Assembly: GCF_963169125.1 (NCBI RefSeq)
Contig: NC_084793.1
Location: 231,709,360-231,773,359, forward strand
Length of the DNA: 64,000 bases
Direction of reading: 5' to 3'
From: Humulus lupulus
Taxonomy: Eukaryota; Streptophyta; Magnoliopsida; Rosales; Cannabaceae
Shown: piece after piece, positions 1-11,195 of the stretch
Position numbering within the stretch: the first letter of the stretch is position 1
Layout of the letters: each line of letters begins with the position of its first letter
Program-made: the position numbers and the translations under genes
The notes under the pieces: generated by a model
Told to the model about the DNA's origin: nothing
Seen by the model: only the letters and a program-made list of their open reading frames with translations
Database searches by the model: none

Positions 1-480
1 CTTATTGCAAGAACACCGATCCTAAGAGGACCAAGTTGGGTCCAAGAGCTATAAGATGTGCATTTGTGGGCTATGCCCAAAATAGCAAAGCTTATAGATT
101 ATTAGACTTGGAGTCTAATGTAATAATTGAATCTAGAGAGGTTGAGTTCTTTGAGAACATGTCAATGCGATGACAACAAGTTAGAACTAACTCAAACTAG
201 AGAGCCTCAAGAGGAGACTCCTAGAATAGTTGGTGAGCAACCTCAATTGCCTAGAAGGAGCCAAATGCTCAAAGATTTGGGATCAAATGAGAAGTGTTAT
301 CCAATAGAGACACTATACCTTGTTGAAGGTGATAATGAGGAAGTTACTTGGAAACATCCAATAGTACTTCAAATAGAAGATGATCCCAAAACTTTCAAGG
401 AAGCAATGTCCTCTAAAGACTCCGCTTTTTAGAAGGAGGCAATTAATGATGATGGATTCAATTAAGTCAAACCACACTTG
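1..480 (+). pseudogene. Ty1/copia pol fragment (integrase C-terminus to RT start), copia-A
   Basis: A decayed piece of a copia polyprotein cut by the left window edge. Frame 3 (3-173) reads the conserved integrase-RT linker with GYAQNSKAYRLLDLES and ends in a stop. Frame 1 (127-432) continues with KTFKEAMSSKDS, the usual start of the copia reverse transcriptase region. A TAG at 430-432 stands where the family has a tryptophan, and KEAINDD follows in the same frame. One frameshift near 130-170 and at least one stop make it non-coding. Similarity fades near 480, just before the solo LTR at 505. The RT palm motifs are not present. The family call is strong; any function is lost. Confidence 0.85.
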
Positions 481-879
481 GGTCATTACAAGTAAAAGTT
501 GATGTGTAACGTCTCGAATTCACTATTATGGCTAAGTGCCTTGATTACGCTGCCTGGAGGGCATAATAGGATATATATGTTGAATTAATCGAATAAATGT
601 GTGACTACTTGGCGTACATGATTTATATGGTAATATGATTATATATGCATGTTTATGTGTATTAGATATGCATGTGGGCCCATTCTTGTTAATAAGGGTG
701 TTATCCCCAAAAAATTGGAGATCAATGACGTGGCAATAAAGGTGACAAGTGGCAGTGCATGGTCAGTAAAAGACATATTAATAGTCAATAAATACATTGA
801 CTCCTCAGAGTTGTGAAAAAGTGACCCGGTAGACTGGTGAAGAGTTTGGACTGCTTGAAAGATGTCATAACCAAGCCAA

Positions 880-1214
880 GTGCATCCTAGGAGAGCTAAG
901 GAGAGTGCATCCTAGGAGATCCCAAGGGTGTGGTCTGAGGAGACCCCAAGGGGGTGGTCCGAGGAGAGCTAAGGAAAGTGCATCCTAGGAGAGCTAAGGA
1001 GAGCTAAGGAGAGTGCATCCTAGGAGAGCTAAAGAGAGTGCATCCTAGGAGAGCCCAAGAGACTTTGGTTCGAGGAGAACCCAAGAGGGTGGTCCTAGGA
1101 GACCCCAAGAGAGTGGTAGGAGACCCCATGGATCTGGTCCGAGGAGAGCCCAAGGGACTTTGGTCCGAGGAGAACCCAAGAGAGTGGTCCTAGGAGACCC
1201 CAAGAATTTGGTCT
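880..1214 (+). repeat. Degenerate tandem repeats in family T LTR (U3)
   Basis: About a dozen 20-25 bp units alternate between GAGAGCTAAGGAGAGTGCAT and GACCCCAAGAGGGTGGTCC types, each joined by a CCTAGGAG or TCCGAGGAG motif. They lie upstream of the TATA box, in the U3 part of the LTR. The second family T copy has a shorter version at 30897-31020. Confidence 0.8.
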
Positions 1215-1568
1215 TTATGCATATGTCCAACCAGTACATGGTTGTCCAAATAAAGAAATGGCATGCTAGAGGAGAGTGTCATGTTAGAGGAGAGAAGTGC
1301 ATGTCCATCACTTGCATGTCCTACCAGCAAGTGTATGTCCGACCAGCATGTGTATGATCGACCAGAGTGGAGGTGAGGTGGATCAACTAGCTAGAGGATG
1401 ACTAAGTCAAGATTCACAGAAATAGCTTCAACAAGATATGCGGGAATCTCTCATTCTTCCCATAAATGGGAGGTTTTGTTACATTTTGAATGTTTTTTGT
1501 AATTTAAATGTAATAAATATAATAAAATATCCCGATTCTAGGGGATATCAGATGTATGACCCTAAGCC

Positions 1569-1576
1569 TATAAATA
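1569..1576 (+). promoter_or_regulatory. TATA box of family T LTR copy 1
   Basis: TATAAATA inside the block CCTATAAATAGAGGGCTTATGGGA. The same block is at 31722-31729 in the other copy. It lies about 450 bp before the LTR end, as expected for a U3/R border. Confidence 0.7.
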
Positions 1577-1634
1577 GAGGGCTTATGGGATTAGAGAGGG
1601 GCTTCTTCTTCTTCTTTTTGGACTTTTGGGAAAA

Positions 1635-1754
1635 TTTGGGTCTGAGTATTCTAGAGAGAGAAAGTTTGGGTCTGAGTATTCTAGAGAGAGAAAGTTTGGG
1701 TCTAAGTATTCTAGAGAGAGAAAGTTTGGGTCTGAGTATTCTAGAGAGAGAAAG
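1635..1754 (+). repeat. 30-bp tandem repeat, four copies
   Basis: Four almost identical 30-bp units (TTTGGGTCTGAGTATTCTAG followed by AGAGAGAAAG). They lie just downstream of the TATA box, so they would fall in the R/leader part of a transcript. The second copy of the LTR has only one to two units at about 31785-31820, so the array expanded in this copy. Confidence 0.9.
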
Positions 1755-4216
1755 TGCTGGCATTTGAAAGAATTCTTGTATCTTTGCAATCTGTACTGAA
1801 GAAACTCAGTTGGCTCAGTTCATCTGATCTTGAGTACAGATCTATAATCACAACTCTAAGTGGATTAGGCTATTACCGACTATCGGGGCTGAACCACTAT
1901 AAAAATCTCTTGTGTTATTTACTTTTCTTGAAAAAACTGTCTGTGTCGTTTAACTTCTCTTGAAGGTTCATCGTTTTTGACGTTCTCACGTCGTTGGCTA
2001 AAAACACAGTCAACAAAGGGCATAGTTGTAATTTTGACTCATTGAGGGTATAAATGTGCTTATATATGTTAAATGATTGAGACCACATTATTATGTGGAT
2101 ATATTTGCAGTATTCGGCTCGAGGCAATCCTAGTGAGTAGATTAGCGGAATAGTCACAACGGGGTCCAATATCCGGCTCGGGGCGAGCCTAGGGGTATTT
2201 CAGGGACATGGTGAGTATCTAGGATTTATTGGTTAACGGACAATTATTTGGTGATTAATTGGGCCGCTGGGATCAATTGGGAATTTATAGGACCACTTGA
2301 GGATTAGCAGGAAATGTGATAAATGACGGGTTTGCCCTTAAAGGCAATAATAGATTAAGGATAGGATATGGGGGATTTTGGTCTTTAGTGTTAAGGGATA
2401 TACTCATGGAAACCTCAGGAAGTAATGAGAAACAATCAGAAACAATATCTCAGCCATTCCCTCTCCCTCTCTTGTCGGTTCTCTCTTGCTCTCTTGGTGT
2501 GCATAGAAGTCCAGTGAAAACTCTTGGAGAATCAGTGCAGAAGTTGAGGATTTGAAGCCTGGGGACTAAGGAATCAAGCTAGGATTACTTGAGGATTAAC
2601 TTAGGGACGTAATTTGTAGGGGTAAGTAAATTTCTATGTTTTAATTGAATTGTGAGTTTGGTTTTTGGAGTTCTTGAGTTTTAAACTCAAGGTTTGGATT
2701 TTAGGCCTTGGTAATGTTTTAACTTGATTTTTGGGGTTTTTATGTAGCTTACAATGTTTGGAAATGTTTGTGAGGTATAGTTTTGGTTCTGGTTTGAGAC
2801 TGTGATGAATTTTGGTGGGTTTAGCTCGGAGGAAATGCAAGGGAAATGCTAGGAATTTTGTGTTTTGGGCTCAAGCCGGGACCTTGTTCTTCAGGGGCCG
2901 CGGCATGTGTGCGAGGAGGTTGGGAGCCTCTGTAATTTTGGCTAGGTGCTGTGGCGCAGGTAGAGTTGCGTCGCGGCCCTAAGGGGTTGGGCCGTAGCTC
3001 TAATTGAAGAAAATAGCCAAAACCGATTTTTAAGCTCGGGAACTCAAACCTAAGTGCTCGGGAAGGATTCTACTACCCTGTTTAGTAGAATTTGAGGTCC
3101 CGGAGGCTAGTATGTTATTTTTAAAGCTTTTAATTGGTTTAGGATTTTAATGGTTATCCATTATCGCATTATGACTAAGTTATACCGTTAAGGCTTGGGA
3201 TTAAGGATCGTGCTCGAGACCGCTCTACACCTTCAGCTCAGGACTCGAGGTAAGAAAGCTGCACCCGGGTTGTGAATGGGGCTTAGACCCCTGTTAACGA
3301 ATATGTTATGATTGTGAATATATATGTTTATGAGAATATCTGGATAGGCATGCTTGTATATGCTACCTCTGATTGCTTGTTGTGCAATGTATATATGTGA
3401 TTATATCTGTTTTAAAGGCTGGCCTAAGGGCACCGGGGGCCGATAGCAAGAGTACGCAATGAAGCCCAACCTAAGCGTGTCAGGGTCGCTATAAGACCAA
3501 AAGACTCGGCCTAAGGGCGCCGGGTTTGGCATTATACAAATAAACAAAAGTGCTTATTGCACTTAACTAACTGTATTCATTTTTGAGACTGGATTATGTG
3601 TTTGATTGAGCAAATTAATACTGCTAAGCTTATTGCTATGTCTTATTGCTGATTGAATTTACTGATCCAAGGTTAATGTTTATATTCTTTTGCTCATTTG
3701 TATTTGTTGCTTTAAGTTTTCTTGCTGAGCCTTGGCTCACGAGTGCTATGTGGTGCAGGTAAGGAAAAGGGAAAGCTGGACCAGCCATAAGTTGGAGAGC
3801 TTTAGGGGCGGGGTGTACATATGCAACCTACTCGACCGCCACGGCCGGGGTAGCCTGGGAGGAACTAGGGTTGAACCCTGTTTTGCCGCTTAGGATGACT
3901 AATTTGTATTCTATTTGTCTTTTATCAATCTGTAACTATTTTTTTGGGATCCCGTGTATATACTTAATATCTTTAATGAAAAATAATCACTTTGTTGACC
4001 AAACTTTTTAATACCTAACCTTGAATTAATCTTTAATTACACATTTAAGTTCAAATTACTCGTTTAGCGAGTTAAGCACTATTTTAAATACACAGTGTAA
4101 CGGTCTTGGCTAACCAGGGCGTTACATGATGAAATAGCTGGAGTGATACGTTTTTGAGTAGAAGATGTGATAGAGTCTACACAAGAGTATTTAGAGCAAG
4201 TTGTAGCTAGAGCAAG

Positions 4217-4801
4217 TTATAGCAAGATTGCATTGTAGAGGGACCTCAAAATTGGAGAAGGACTTTTGTGAGAGCAAGTACAAGCCATCCTTAATTCTCC
4301 CTTTGAGCAACACTTTCCCTGAAATTTTGTCTTTAACAAAGCAACAAGTTGAATGAAATTCCATGAAGACATTATTATCCTTAGTAAGCTTTGAAACACT
4401 AAGTTCTTTTTAATTTGAGGAACTTTCAAGATAGAATTCAAATTTAAAGAATCTAAGGAAGAGGGTAGGGTAGTGTTACCAATATGAGTTATGAGAAGTC
4501 GCTTACCATTGCCTATAGCAAGAGAACTCGAGCCATAATAAGGACTTTTAGTTTCAAGATGTTCCATGCCAAGGGCTACATGGTTGGTTGCTCCCGTATT
4601 GGCAAACCACTCCTTGTCATCACCAAAATTAGGAAGGGTAGTAGTGTTGTATGCATGAGGAGAAAAATCTTCATCAATCTCAGTCAAGTATGCACGGGAG
4701 GGATTGTCACCAATCTTTGGGGTAATGAAGGTTTTATCAAACATATAATGGCAAATTGCAATAGTGTGGCCGGCCTTATGACAGACTTGACACATAGGGA
4801 C
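4217..4801 (-). pseudogene. Copia-C gag zinc knuckle, protease and pre-integrase fragment
   Basis: The minus strand encodes a CCHC zinc knuckle (CQVCHKAGHTIAIC), then the copia protease segment WFANTGATNHVA. The catalytic Asp of the usual D(S/T)GA motif is replaced by Asn, so the protease would be dead. The pre-integrase region follows (frameshifted, with SILKVPQIKKNL). Similarity ends near 4200 and RT is missing. The upstream gag half is on the other side of the LTR insertion at 4802-5421. This is a clear copia remnant with no remaining coding potential. Confidence 0.88.
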
Positions 4802-5421
4802 TGTTGGAAATGAGGATAAATTTCCCAGTTCAAGAACCCTCAAATGAATCTCGGAAAATCAGAGATGAATCTAAGAACACAAATCAGTAAGACTAATTAT
4901 CAAACAATTAGAAAACGAAAAATATGAAAGCATAAATCAACACAAGTATATATACTGGTTCAGAACAAGATCAATGTGATCTTGAACCTAATCCAGTTTT
5001 AGGAACCACTATCTCTTCTTTATTCAATCAATGAAATGAGTACAAGACTTCAATGGAGCTTCTTGGAACAATCTTGGATCAAACTCTCTAAACACTCAAT
5101 CTCACAGGTGTTTTCCTCTCAATCCTTGAGCAAGCACTTTCCCAACAGTTGTGCTTCTCAATACAGTTCCCCAAACCTAGCTCTCACAACCTTTCTCAAT
5201 ACTCAATCTTGATTTCCACACTTGAGCTCTCTCGTCTAATCTGGCTTTTCTGTAGTTTCATCTGTGTAGTGCTCTTCACTGTGTTCTTCTCTCTACGTTT
5301 TTCTCTCTCTGTTTTGTTGTGTCTTTTTTTAACAAGTGAATCCCACAAGTCCTTTTATAGACCAAGGGCTGAAAGCTAATGAGGTTGTTATGATAGTTGA
5401 GAACCAAACAACTCATTAACA
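4802..5421 (-). mobile_element. LTR inserted in copia-C gag (probably copia solo LTR)
   Basis: The 620-bp block interrupts copia-C gag between its N-terminal half (right) and its zinc knuckle (left). On the minus strand it begins TGTTAATGAG and ends TTTCCAACA, with a TATA box (TATAAAAGG, 5351-5359) and an AATAAAG signal downstream. Those are LTR properties. The flanking 5-mers (GGGAC and GAATT on the plus strand) do not match. The target duplication has therefore decayed or the borders are off by a few bases. No internal region is present. Confidence 0.7.
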
Positions 5422-6200
5422 GAATTAGTTGGGATTTGGAGAAACTATGCCCACAGGGACCTTGACCACGGTATCCTCCAGAAGATTGTCCATACCGTTG
5501 GGGTCCAAGAGTCAAATTAGCAGCCATTTTGTTATTGAGTTCACCCAAATTATAGTGTCTTTCTAGTCTTGTTTCATGAGACAGTAACAAGGACTGAGTA
5601 GACTCAAAGGGAAGGTCATCAACTCTATTGGTGACATGAACAACTACAGGGTCAAATTCAGGGCCTAACCCATTCATGAGATGCATTATAAGATCATGCT
5701 CTTCTAATGGATACCCAAAAGTCGATTAAGAATCAGATAAAAGTTTCACTTTATCGAAATAGTCAGAGATTGAGAGGTTACCCTTATGAATAGTAGAGAG
5801 CTGAGATTTGATTTGAAGTATTCTTGCCTTCGATTGATTGAAGAATCTCTACTACAAAGCTTTCCAGGAAGATTTCGAAGTTGTGTATTTTGGAAGAACA
5901 CCAAGAACAACCTCTAACATAGACGAGCGAAGCCAGTTGAGCAAGAGCTGATCTTTGCGAACCCAACAATTGAATTATGGGTTTGCTGAACCGTCAACAT
6001 TCAAGCGTGGAGGAGGAATACCAGTGAGAAGAACATCATCTAAACCATGTCCGATCACCGTGGGTAAGACTTGCAATTTCCAGACCATGAAATTTAGACG
6101 ATCTAATTTCACAGTGAGAGATGAGCTTAAAGATTTTGCACATGGGTTGGTGGGAGCAGGCGGTACAACAGAAGAACTTGCAGAAGTCGGCAATGGCGGA
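5422..6200 (-). pseudogene. Copia-C gag N-terminal half
   Basis: Minus-strand gag of the copia UBN2/retrotran_gag type. An N-terminal segment (6193-5975) has KLDRLNFMVWKLQVLP, the usual start of this capsid domain. After a disrupted stretch, a second segment (5686-5430) reads LMNGLGPEFDPVVVHVTNR and a basic, Gly-rich end (YRGQGPCGHSFSK) just before the zinc knuckle. Frameshifts separate the parts. It lies directly downstream of the PBS at 6312-6324, as expected for the first gene of the element. Confidence 0.85.
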
Positions 6201-6311
6201 TTGGGTGGTTTGGGCGGAGGAGGAATGATTGGAGGGGTCTGATCGTTACGAGTAGTAGGAATGGTAATATTAGAATCACCAACAACAGGATCCTGATCAA
6301 CTCACGTCAAT

Positions 6312-6324
6312 GGATCTGATACCA
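6312..6324 (-). other. Primer binding site of copia-C
   Basis: On the minus strand TGGTATCAGATCC lies 8 nt after the LTR end. It matches the initiator tRNA-Met site TGGTATCAGAGC apart from a changed 3' part, and it sets the element on the minus strand. Confidence 0.8.
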
Positions 6325-6332
6325 TGAGAGGG

Positions 6333-6556
6333 TGTTTGAACTTATCAATACAAAGGAGTAGAACAGAGCAAAAAATGAGAAGAAAGAGTCTTCGAAAAAG
6401 TTGCAAAGCTCAGAATAGGATTTGTTATTTATAGATGATTCTGCACAAGAGATAAGCTGTCATAACAACCAAGATTAACCAAAACTGATACAACATAAAA
6501 CTGTTACAAAGCTGAATTGGGACACATTAAAAATAATGAGTTTGAACTAATTAACA
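6333..6556 (-). repeat. 5' LTR of copia-C (224 bp)
   Basis: On the minus strand the LTR starts TGTTAATTAGTTCAAAC and ends AAGTTCAAACA, followed by 8 nt and the PBS. A TATA box (TATAAATA) is at about 6425-6433. The LTR is unusually short. The 3' LTR is not present to the left because the element is truncated near 4200. Confidence 0.8.
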
Positions 6557-7257
6557 ACCTCTATATTAGCTTGCGTATCAGCTACTGGTGCATGTCGTTT
6601 TAATTCACTTAGAGGAGCATAAATATATTTTGCAGGGCAAATATTAGAGTTCACTTAAAAGATCTTTGTACAGCTTGAGGCAAAGTCAAATATTACTCAA
6701 ATAATTTAATAAGAATGTTTGAGCAAGTATCAATTATTGGAGTATGAACTCTCTACAACAACTTACTATATTTAGTTTTTTGAAGTACAAAAGTATTAAG
6801 ACATGTCGTTGTTTTATAAGTAAAACAACATGTCTATGTCTATATTTTTCTCACCCTAATCAAATTAGTATTAGTATTGTTAGACTTTGTCTATGTCCAT
6901 GGACTAATTAACGCTTTATCTGTTGATTTTGAAATTCAAACCGATCGAATGTGATATTGTCTGATTAAATATAATTGTTAATAGAATATTTAAATAAAGA
7001 TATTATAGTTAGAGAATATTTCAATATCTTTAAAAAAATATGTGTAGAATTTTAGTTGGAGAAGTAATAACTAATATGATATATATATATATATATATTT
7101 ATAACTACCTATTAACATCATATTGTTAGTTAGTTACAATAGGGAACTAAAGTTTGTTTGTATTAGTTTTTCTGTTGTAACAAATACAATACTTCGTTGT
7201 AGCTTAATATACTACTTCTTGTAGCATATGTAACTAATGAGAAATACAAGTCTATTT
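6557..7257 (+). other. AT-rich non-coding stretch, candidate 5' LTR of copia-B
   Basis: No gene is visible. The stretch holds an (AT)n run at about 7078-7098. Its right end would, without the insertion at 7264-20750, run straight into ACCATTAATATGGTATCC, a PBS context. It is therefore probably the 5' LTR of the plus-strand copia-B, possibly starting at TGTTAGACTTTG (6878). The start is a guess because no second LTR is in the window. Confidence 0.45.
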
Positions 7258-7760
7258 TCTCTTTGTTTTTTCTCCATACTTTGTTCATTCTCTTGGTATT
7301 AAATATGATAAATCAGGATACACAACATAATGGATCTTTTAAAAAATTTATTAATACCAGGATCATACATATATAGATATATTAAATCAAACACAAATGG
7401 ATTAGATAATACATCTTGTAGCCTATCAAGAGTTCACGAATCTTTGTATAAATAAACGATATTCATATCCTTACTCTGGAAACTCATACCTTGATCTTCC
7501 AGACCAATCTTCAAACACACAAGGACGTGTGTGGGCACGTAGGATTCAAAATGTTGATTTAGAACTTTCTATTTATTTACAACACGCACGATCTAGAGAG
7601 GTTTGAGAAGAGAGAGGGTATAGAAATTTCTAGAATTTTTGGTTTAGGAATTCTATATTTTCTTTTCTTGAGAGAGAGTTTAACAGTGAAAACAACTTCT
7701 AAAAACTTATTCTTCTGAAAGTATCTTTATAAAGATAATTAACTAATTTAATTAATCTTT

Positions 7761-8081
7761 ATTTTATTTAAAATAAAACTGTTTAGTTACTACTCATTTA
7801 ATTATTTAATTTTAAATCATATTTAAAAAGAATAATTAACTAAACAAATAAGTTTGAAATTCAAAATTCAAATCCTAGTGATATTTCTATCTTGAGTGGC
7901 GCCACACACACTCACTGTACATTTTATTTAAAATAAAACTGTTCAGTTACTACTTATTTAATTATTTAATTTTAAATCACATTTAAAAAGAATAATTAAC
8001 TAAACAAATAAGTTTGAAATTCAAAATTCAAATCTCAGGGATATTTCTATCCCTGAGTGGCGCCACACACACTCACTGTAC
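7761..8081 (-). repeat. Tandem duplication of about 160 bp in family D LTR
   Basis: Units 7761-7920 and 7921-8081 are nearly identical. Both contain TTTGAAATTCAAAATTCAAA and end in GGCGCCACACACACTCACTG. A handful of substitutions separate them. The unit lies between the U3 start and the TATA box on the minus strand. Confidence 0.92.
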
Positions 8082-8092
8082 AGTGAGTGTGT
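8067..8092. repeat. Perfect 26-bp palindrome
   Basis: The centre is CACTGT/ACAGTG between 8079 and 8080, and pairing continues without a mismatch for 13 bp on each side. It lies at the end of the second 160-bp unit. The first unit ends before the right arm. Confidence 0.95.
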
Positions 8093-8282
8093 CATGAGCT
8101 ACATTAGGTTTTCCCTAATTTTCTCATTTGTTTGTTTAATTAATATTTAAGATAATATATTTATCCCAAAATAATATCAGTGAATTCAAAGTTAACTTTA
8201 TCTTAAAATATAAATTTTAAATAAATAAACATCTTATAATAAGATAATTATTAATCTCTCTCTATATTAATCCAAACATGAT

Positions 8283-8888
8283 TGTTGACCCTGATTTTGG
8301 TCAACTGACACGGAGTCAGAAATGCTTGATGTGGACAGATATCTTGAAATGAGAATGATGACAAAAAAAATAAAACACACTGGAATTTATAGTGGTTCGG
8401 CCCCAGAATCTGGTAATAACCTACGTCCACTTGAATTGTTATTGATATAAGATTCAAAGGAGTGATCAAAGAACTAGGGTTCAATGAGTTTCACAAACCT
8501 CTGAAGAACAAAATAATATATCGAATGTGATAGCTCTAATACACTTGTAAAACTCTAATCTCAGATAATTAGAAAGCAAAAAGTCCCCTTCCTTAAGCTA
8601 TCTTTCTCTATTTATATGCTCAAGGAAGATTACATTAATTTGTTACAGATATTCTTTCCTAAATAATTGGATACTTAGGAAATCCTGGGAGTTAATTTCG
8701 GATATGATTATAACTGCATAAGATTTTCTCCGTATATAGCGAGTATACGACCAGGCTGGTCGTATATAAAGATTGAGCGTAGCGCCATAGATATCTTTCT
8801 GGTCGATAGTCGAACAAGAATTCTGCCAGATGTCAGCCACGTGCATTAAATGTCTGCCATGTCATCCATGCCTGTTTTTTGGATAACA
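8283..8888 (-). repeat. 3' LTR of Tat-1
   Basis: 606 bp, TGTTGACC to GGATAACA in plus reading. Compared by eye with the other LTR (19294-19899) it differs at about 18 positions, about 3 percent. A minus-strand TATA box (CTATTTATA on plus) is near 8608. Confidence 0.95.
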
Positions 8889-8900
8889 TTTTCCCCCAAG
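8889..8900 (-). other. Polypurine tract of Tat-1
   Basis: The minus strand reads CTTGGGGGAAAA immediately before the 3' LTR. This is the plus-strand DNA primer site and confirms orientation. Confidence 0.85.
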
Positions 8901-9122
8901 TTTGTTTAACGCGACCAGCAATAAAGAAACTTTTAGGGAAACAACCGTTCATATGCCCCACGAAATCTGTCAGAATCCTCGTGCGTTTTTGAAAATCGTG
9001 ACATAATTATGTCCAATCAAGCCTTTTCGGTTTTCAAGAAATCAATTCGACAACATATACACTCCCCCACGTTTCGAAAATGGGAAATTCATGATTACTA
9101 CTTTTCGCCATACCTCAGCCTC

Positions 9123-9130
9123 TATAAGTA
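9123..9130 (+). promoter_or_regulatory. Candidate TATA box of the Tat-1 antisense gene
   Basis: TATAAGTA lies about 230 bp inside the element from the LTR and about 600 bp upstream of the first antisense exon with a clear start. It sits outside the LTR, so the antisense gene may have its own promoter. This is a motif call only. Confidence 0.4.
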
Positions 9131-10556
9131 ACCTCTTTATTTTTCTTACAATTTTTTACTCACCATTCGAGTCAAGAACTTCAAGAACTTTGCCTTAGAG
9201 CCCAGAGTTTCGAAACCAGTCAGACGTCCTACCGATGATCTTTACGACTCAAATTTTTTTATATTTCTGAATCTCCAACTTTGCCCAGGTAATCACTTCG
9301 TCCTTTAAACTCTTCATTATTTCATGCATGCTGTTTACTGTGCTCTGTGATTTCCTGCGTTCTTGAGTAGAAATCATGAGGATTTTCGTATGAACCATCT
9401 GATTCTTGATAAGAGAGTGTATTTCTGCTTTATATAAGTTAGGAGCTAGTTCGATAGTAAGGATCATAGGTTTAGGGCATAAGATCGACGTAAAAATTCA
9501 ATCTTTAAGCTAGTTGAAAAAACTGGGTTTTTTCCCGCCCTTTAGCAATTGAAAAAGTTCATTTTTAGAAAACATTTTATTTCCTTTTGGATCCGTTTTT
9601 CAAATTGTTAGCACCAAACTTAGTGTATGGGTAGGATGCTGCTGGTCAATAGACGCGAGCAACGTTATCCCAATCTCCCACGTAACTCCGCAGGCTATGT
9701 GTCTTATCTCCCCCTTTGTCTGTTTGCAGTTCATATGCAAGACCCTTGGGGAGGAGAAAGACCCATTGAAGACGACCTTCTGGCTCAACTGCTTGAAGGT
9801 GAAGAAAACCCATCTACTATGATACTGGATATCCCTTTTTCTCGCCCTAGCCCAAACCCTTCTCCAGTCCCAACCCAGAGAATGGCTCGAACAAAAAAAA
9901 AAGGGTCAAAAAAGGAAAACCCCTAACTCCTCAGGCTAGCCTACTGCTGATGCCCCCTCGACCAGTGGACGAGGTGAATATGCTCCTGATGCCAATGTAC
10001 TAAGGCATGCCCATCCTTGACACGCTGCTCAGCCGGATGTCGGGTGGCATGTTGTTCCCCAGAGTAGAGTGACGATGCGGATGATCGCCAACTACCTAAA
10101 CAAATATAAACTGACAGGGGTGACCCTGGTTAGACCATCTATCGACCAGAGGGCCAACCTGTCAAGCGGGGCCTACAGCGCCTGGTCGCGGTTTCACATT
10201 GAAGCAGGCACCACCTTGCCTCTTCACTCGTTCTTTCAGGGGGCGGCAAATTATTTTGGAGTTGCCCCCTTTCAAATCACCCCAAATGGATATAGAATGC
10301 TGGCCGCACTCTATATCCTTCACAAACTCAAAAAATGGCCAGAGCCTACTCCCCACGAGGTCAACTTTCTCTTTGACCTTAAGTCCAACCCCAACCAAGA
10401 ACCAAGAAGGCACGGGGTTTTTCCATCTTTGTCATCAAGAAACCGGGCGCACTTTCTTGTCCGATACTACTCACATCTCCAACGCGGGGAGGTATCATCA
10501 GGAATACTTCCTTACGCCCGACTTAGCCACAGACAACCTGGCCTTCACCCGAGGAG

Positions 10557-10633
10557 GTAAATTTTTTTACGCCACTAGCTTCTTCGTTTAGTGTTTTTCT
10601 GCCACAATGTCTTGACATTCCACTGCGTTCCAG
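10557..10633 (+). other. Intron 1 of Tat-1 antisense gene
   Basis: 77 bp, GTAAAT to TTCCAG. The upstream exon ends in phase 1 (TRG plus G) and the downstream exon GCCCATGG restores an open frame reading GPWLRPIPTPG. Confidence 0.7.
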
Positions 10634-11195
10634 GCCCATGGTTACGTCCAATCCCAACTCCAGGGATGGAGTCAAGGGAGGCACTCTTAGCCAACATTCC
10701 GAATGCTGATAAGAGTAAAAAAATTAGTTACTGAGGCTAACCTTAGGCTGGTCGGCCTCTGGAATCCTCAACCAGCGACGAGCGGACCTCCGGCGGGGAA
10801 CGCCCAAGCCGAAGTGGAACCTGAGCAGCAACCCCAAGCGTCTCCTCCGCGGAGGAGACCAACTGGGGTTATGATTAGGGAACCTGCTGTCCCTCGTCGA
10901 GCAGAGAAACCCTTGGTCCCTGAGGGCAAAGGAAAACAAAAGGCTGCCGAGCCTACCGAACTTTCTGACGACTCGTCGGATGAAAACGGTACAATAATCT
11001 CGCTTTTAAATCATTTTCCAATTCCCTCTCATTTATTTGATGGGGATGGCAACTTTAGGAATGCTCCTTCCTTAAATTCAGATTTCTTCCAGGAACTAGG
11101 TAGTTCAGTAAATAATGTTACGACCAGTAGTTGTAGCGCAGGTACTTTACTTATAATCCTTTTACTTTTATTCTTGTATCCTGCATGACCATTTA

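Larger units (their letters stand above)
699..2015 (+). mobile_element. Nested solo LTR (family T, copy 1), TSD AAGGG
   Basis: A 1,317-bp unit beginning TGTTATCC and ending AGTCAACA, flanked by AAGGG at 694-698 and 2016-2020. It sits inside the Tekay-like solo LTR, so it is the younger insertion. A second copy is at 30876-32081. A TATA box at 1569-1576 sets the plus orientation. The last 150 bp (GGGGCTGAACCACTATAAA and the AGTCAACA end) resemble the corresponding end of the Tat-1 LTRs, so the family is probably Tat-related. No internal region exists here to prove it. Confidence 0.92.
505..4126 (+). mobile_element. Solo LTR of a Tekay-like Ty3/gypsy family (Tekay solo 1), TSD TGATG
   Basis: The unit begins TGTAACG and ends CGTTACA. 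It is flanked on both sides by TGATG (500-504 and 4127-4131), a perfect 5-bp target duplication, so it is a single LTR with no internal region. Without the nested insertion at 699-2015 it is about 2.3 kb. Four other LTRs in the window (11196, 37445, 40693, 54081) share its ends and internal blocks, for example the CAGGTAAGG block near 3755. The copies at 54081 and 40693 are followed by an initiator-Met PBS, which identifies the family as LTR retrotransposons. Long LTRs starting TGTAAYGCCC suggest a chromovirus of the Del/Tekay type, but that clade is inferred because no pol of this family is visible. Confidence 0.9.

Noticed and set aside
1438..1767. Repeat protein encoded by the 30-bp tandem array
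   Set aside because: A 30-bp period keeps all frames open on both strands. It lies in an LTR leader and the other copy does not keep the array.
505..4126. TGTAACG...CGTTACA unit as a DNA transposon with terminal inverted repeats
   Set aside because: Other copies with the same ends are followed by a tRNA-Met primer binding site, and the duplications are 5 bp. It is an LTR.
4132..4216. Continuation of copia-A pol after the solo LTR
   Set aside because: The joined sequence around TGATG does not read as copia RT. The stretch cannot be assigned.
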